DNA of 14,834 bases from assembly GCA_026414245.1 (NCBI GenBank), contig JAOAJJ010000012.1, positions 1-14,834 of the forward strand, in the 5' to 3' direction. The position numbers and the translations under genes are program-made. Of the stretch, positions 13,385-14,834 are shown in pieces. Origin of the DNA: Candidatus Bathyarchaeota archaeon. Its GTDB lineage: Archaea > Thermoproteota > Bathyarchaeia > Bathyarchaeales > DTEX01. Below the pieces are notes generated by a model. That model ran no database searches. It was not told the DNA's origin and was given only the letters and a program-made list of their open reading frames with translations. Numbering within the stretch: position 1 is the stretch's first letter; each line of letters begins with the position of its first letter.

Positions 13385-14834
13385 TCAAGACCTATAAAGA
13401 TCCATTAAGATCGTAATCATTAAAGTTGACCAGCTAAAATCCGGTGCGCCTAAAGGCTCACCAGTCAAACTATCATAGTTCTCATTACAGGTAGGTCCAG
13501 AAGCCATAATGTCGAGAGCTTTCTCAGCTAGATGCTTAGCTTCCTCTATGAAACCATACTTCTTTAATCCATGATACGTGAACCAGAGTATGTTTATCCA
13601 TGAGCGACCCCTCCAATATCCTTTCGGATCATACTCTCTGTGATCGGCGCTAACTGTGGGAAGCGGAAATCTTGTCCAGAATTCCCTGGGGTTAAGTAGA
13701 TGCTTCACCAGACTTTTAGCCTGTTCCCTTGATGCTATACCGGCATAAAGCGTGAAGAACGCTGCTGGACTTTTAACCTTAATCTGCTCATGGTTTTCCT
13801 CGTAAATATCATAGAAGAATTGAGACTCTGGATCCCACATGTATAACAATATTTCACTCATAGTTTCATTAGCAAGTCTACTATATTCTTCAGCTTTCTC
13901 ACGCATACCCAGTCTTTCAGCCAGCTCAGCTAAAACTTTTCTCTGAAGGTAAATTAAGCAGTTAAGATCTACTGCTTCTACCGGCGCCATACGGATTTCC
14001 CTATATCTAGACCTATATTTGGAGGGGTTTGCCTCAAACATTTTTATTGCCTCATCCCATCTAACGGCGTTATCCCAGCCAGACTCTAAATAATCCACGT
14101 ATGCCATAAGCTGATCCTTATCTGCATCTCTAGCGGTCCTAAACCACGCATCGTATCGATCTAAAACCTTAAAAGCGTTGGCGAGGAACCCCTCTCCACC
14201 GCCAGAATCCATTATATGCTTGACAGCTATTGCTAACACTGGGGGTTGGGTGGTCCATGGAGAGTAGTCATCAACGCCCCAGAATAGTTTGCAAAACTCT
14301 TTAGACAAAAATATTTCATGGGGGATTCGCCCGTCTGGTTTTTGGGCTTCAAATAAGTTTAAAAGCTCCTGTTCAGCCATCTTAACGTTATATGTGGAGA
14401 GCACTATGGCGTGGAAGGCGGAATCCCAAAGCCACTGATGCCTAAAGGCGAATTTGCTGGGCATAGTGAAAGGGTTTTTAAGGGCTGGATTACCCCAGAC
14501 AAAAGCTCTGTTTGCTAATATAACGTACCACATGTACTTCCATAGGAGCGCATATTCAGGTTTCACATTATTTAACTTGGGTAATTCGCTAATAGCGCTC
14601 CTCATCCAATTTCTCTTTGCATTTTCTACGATGCTAGGATCGCTTAACACATCTTTAGAGGTTTTGATCACCTTCTCCCTAGAGCGATCTCCAACAACAG
14701 TGAAGATGAATGATCTTCTGGGAGCGAGACTAGATCTTGTTTCGTAACTAGCGTAACCATTCTCGAGGCTGGCTGTCATGGAACCGTTTGAAGCTACACG
14801 AATAAAGTAAGAATCTCCATAAGATCCTTCTAAG
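13385..14834 (-). CDS. GH63/trehalase-like glycoside hydrolase, 5' end beyond the right window edge
   Basis: The frame is open from the right edge: 18 codons precede the ATG at 14779 without a stop and read as plausible protein, so that ATG is internal and the gene is truncated. The visible 482 residues hold the end of a beta-sandwich domain (up to RRSFIFTVVGDRS) and an (alpha/alpha)6-barrel catalytic domain. Recognisable motifs, numbered from the ATG at 14779, are FRHQWLWDSAFHA (112-124), LESGWDNAVRWDEA (231-244), YWRGRSWINILWF (388-400) and NENYDSLTGEPLGAPDFSWS (432-451). By analogy with GH63 and GH37, Asp236 (codon 14072-14074) is the likely acid and Glu433 (codon 13481-13483) the likely base. 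These enzymes cleave alpha-linked glucosyl, mannosylglycerate or related substrates by inversion. The adjacent dehydrogenases suggest catabolism of the released sugar. Confidence 0.85.
   Translation of the reverse strand, partial: LEGSYGDSYFIRVASNGSMTASLENGYASYETRSSLAPRRSFIFTVVGDRSREKVIKTSKDVLSDPSIVENAKRNWMRSAISELPKLNNVKPEYALLWKYMWYVILANRAFVWGNPALKNPFTMPSKFAFRHQWLWDSAFHAIVLSTYNVKMAEQELLNLFEAQKPDGRIPHEIFLSKEFCKLFWGVDDYSPWTTQPPVLAIAVKHIMDSGGGEGFLANAFKVLDRYDAWFRTARDADKDQLMAYVDYLESGWDNAVRWDEAIKMFEANPSKYRSRYREIRMAPVEAVDLNCLIYLQRKVLAELAERLGMREKAEEYSRLANETMSEILLYMWDPESQFFYDIYEENHEQIKVKSPAAFFTLYAGIASREQAKSLVKHLLNPREFWTRFPLPTVSADHREYDPKGYWRGRSWINILWFTYHGLKKYGFIEEAKHLAEKALDIMASGPTCNENYDSLTGEPLGAPDFSWSTLMITILMDLYRS

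Overview
The window looks like chromosomal DNA from an archaeon, most likely a member of the TACK assemblage (Bathyarchaeia- or Thaumarchaeota-like). This is an inference. It rests on AT-rich TATA-type boxes about 25 bases before several start codons (leaderless or short-leader transcripts), the archaeal style of the membrane proteins, a tandem AsnC-like regulator, and a probable NitrOD5-like family. No rRNA, tRNA, CRISPR array or insertion sequence was recognised.

Region 1 (1-2243) is the most unusual part. Two paralogous genes for a small helical protein (possibly NitrOD5-like) lie in inverted orientation, one cut by the left edge (1-135, minus) and one complete (1830-2243, plus). Between them are a small secreted protein (253-696) and a tandem winged-helix regulator (738-1808), apparently in one operon with the 1830 gene. 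The two paralogs share a near-identical 48-base block, which forms an inverted repeat around the module with the 5' ends of both genes inside it. The divergent intergenic region carries two copies of a TTTGC-N8-GCAAA palindrome spaced 41 bases apart, a plausible operator pair.

Region 2 (2244-5983) starts with about 390 bases without a convincing gene. It continues with a GT-C-type membrane glycosyltransferase carrying a long C-terminal coiled-coil extension, and a UPF0104/YbhN-type flippase-like membrane protein. Both may act on lipid-linked sugars or the cell envelope.

Region 3 (6166-8825, minus strand) holds a phytoene-desaturase-like FAD oxidoreductase fused to an N-terminal membrane domain. 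Before it is a YdjM/DUF4184-like membrane metal-hydrolase gene that is interrupted by two compensating single-base indels.

Region 4 (8885-11197, plus strand) holds a membrane-anchored protein with two LEA14/WHy-like domains, and a CcdA-type thiol-disulfide transporter with an N-terminal extracytoplasmic domain carrying a CxxC motif.

Region 5 (11253-14834, minus strand) is a probable sugar-metabolism cluster. A GH63/trehalase-like (alpha/alpha)6 glycoside hydrolase, whose 5' end lies beyond the right edge, precedes two Gfo/Idh/MocA-family dehydrogenases. The hydrolase could release a sugar that the dehydrogenases then oxidise, but the substrate cannot be read from the sequence.
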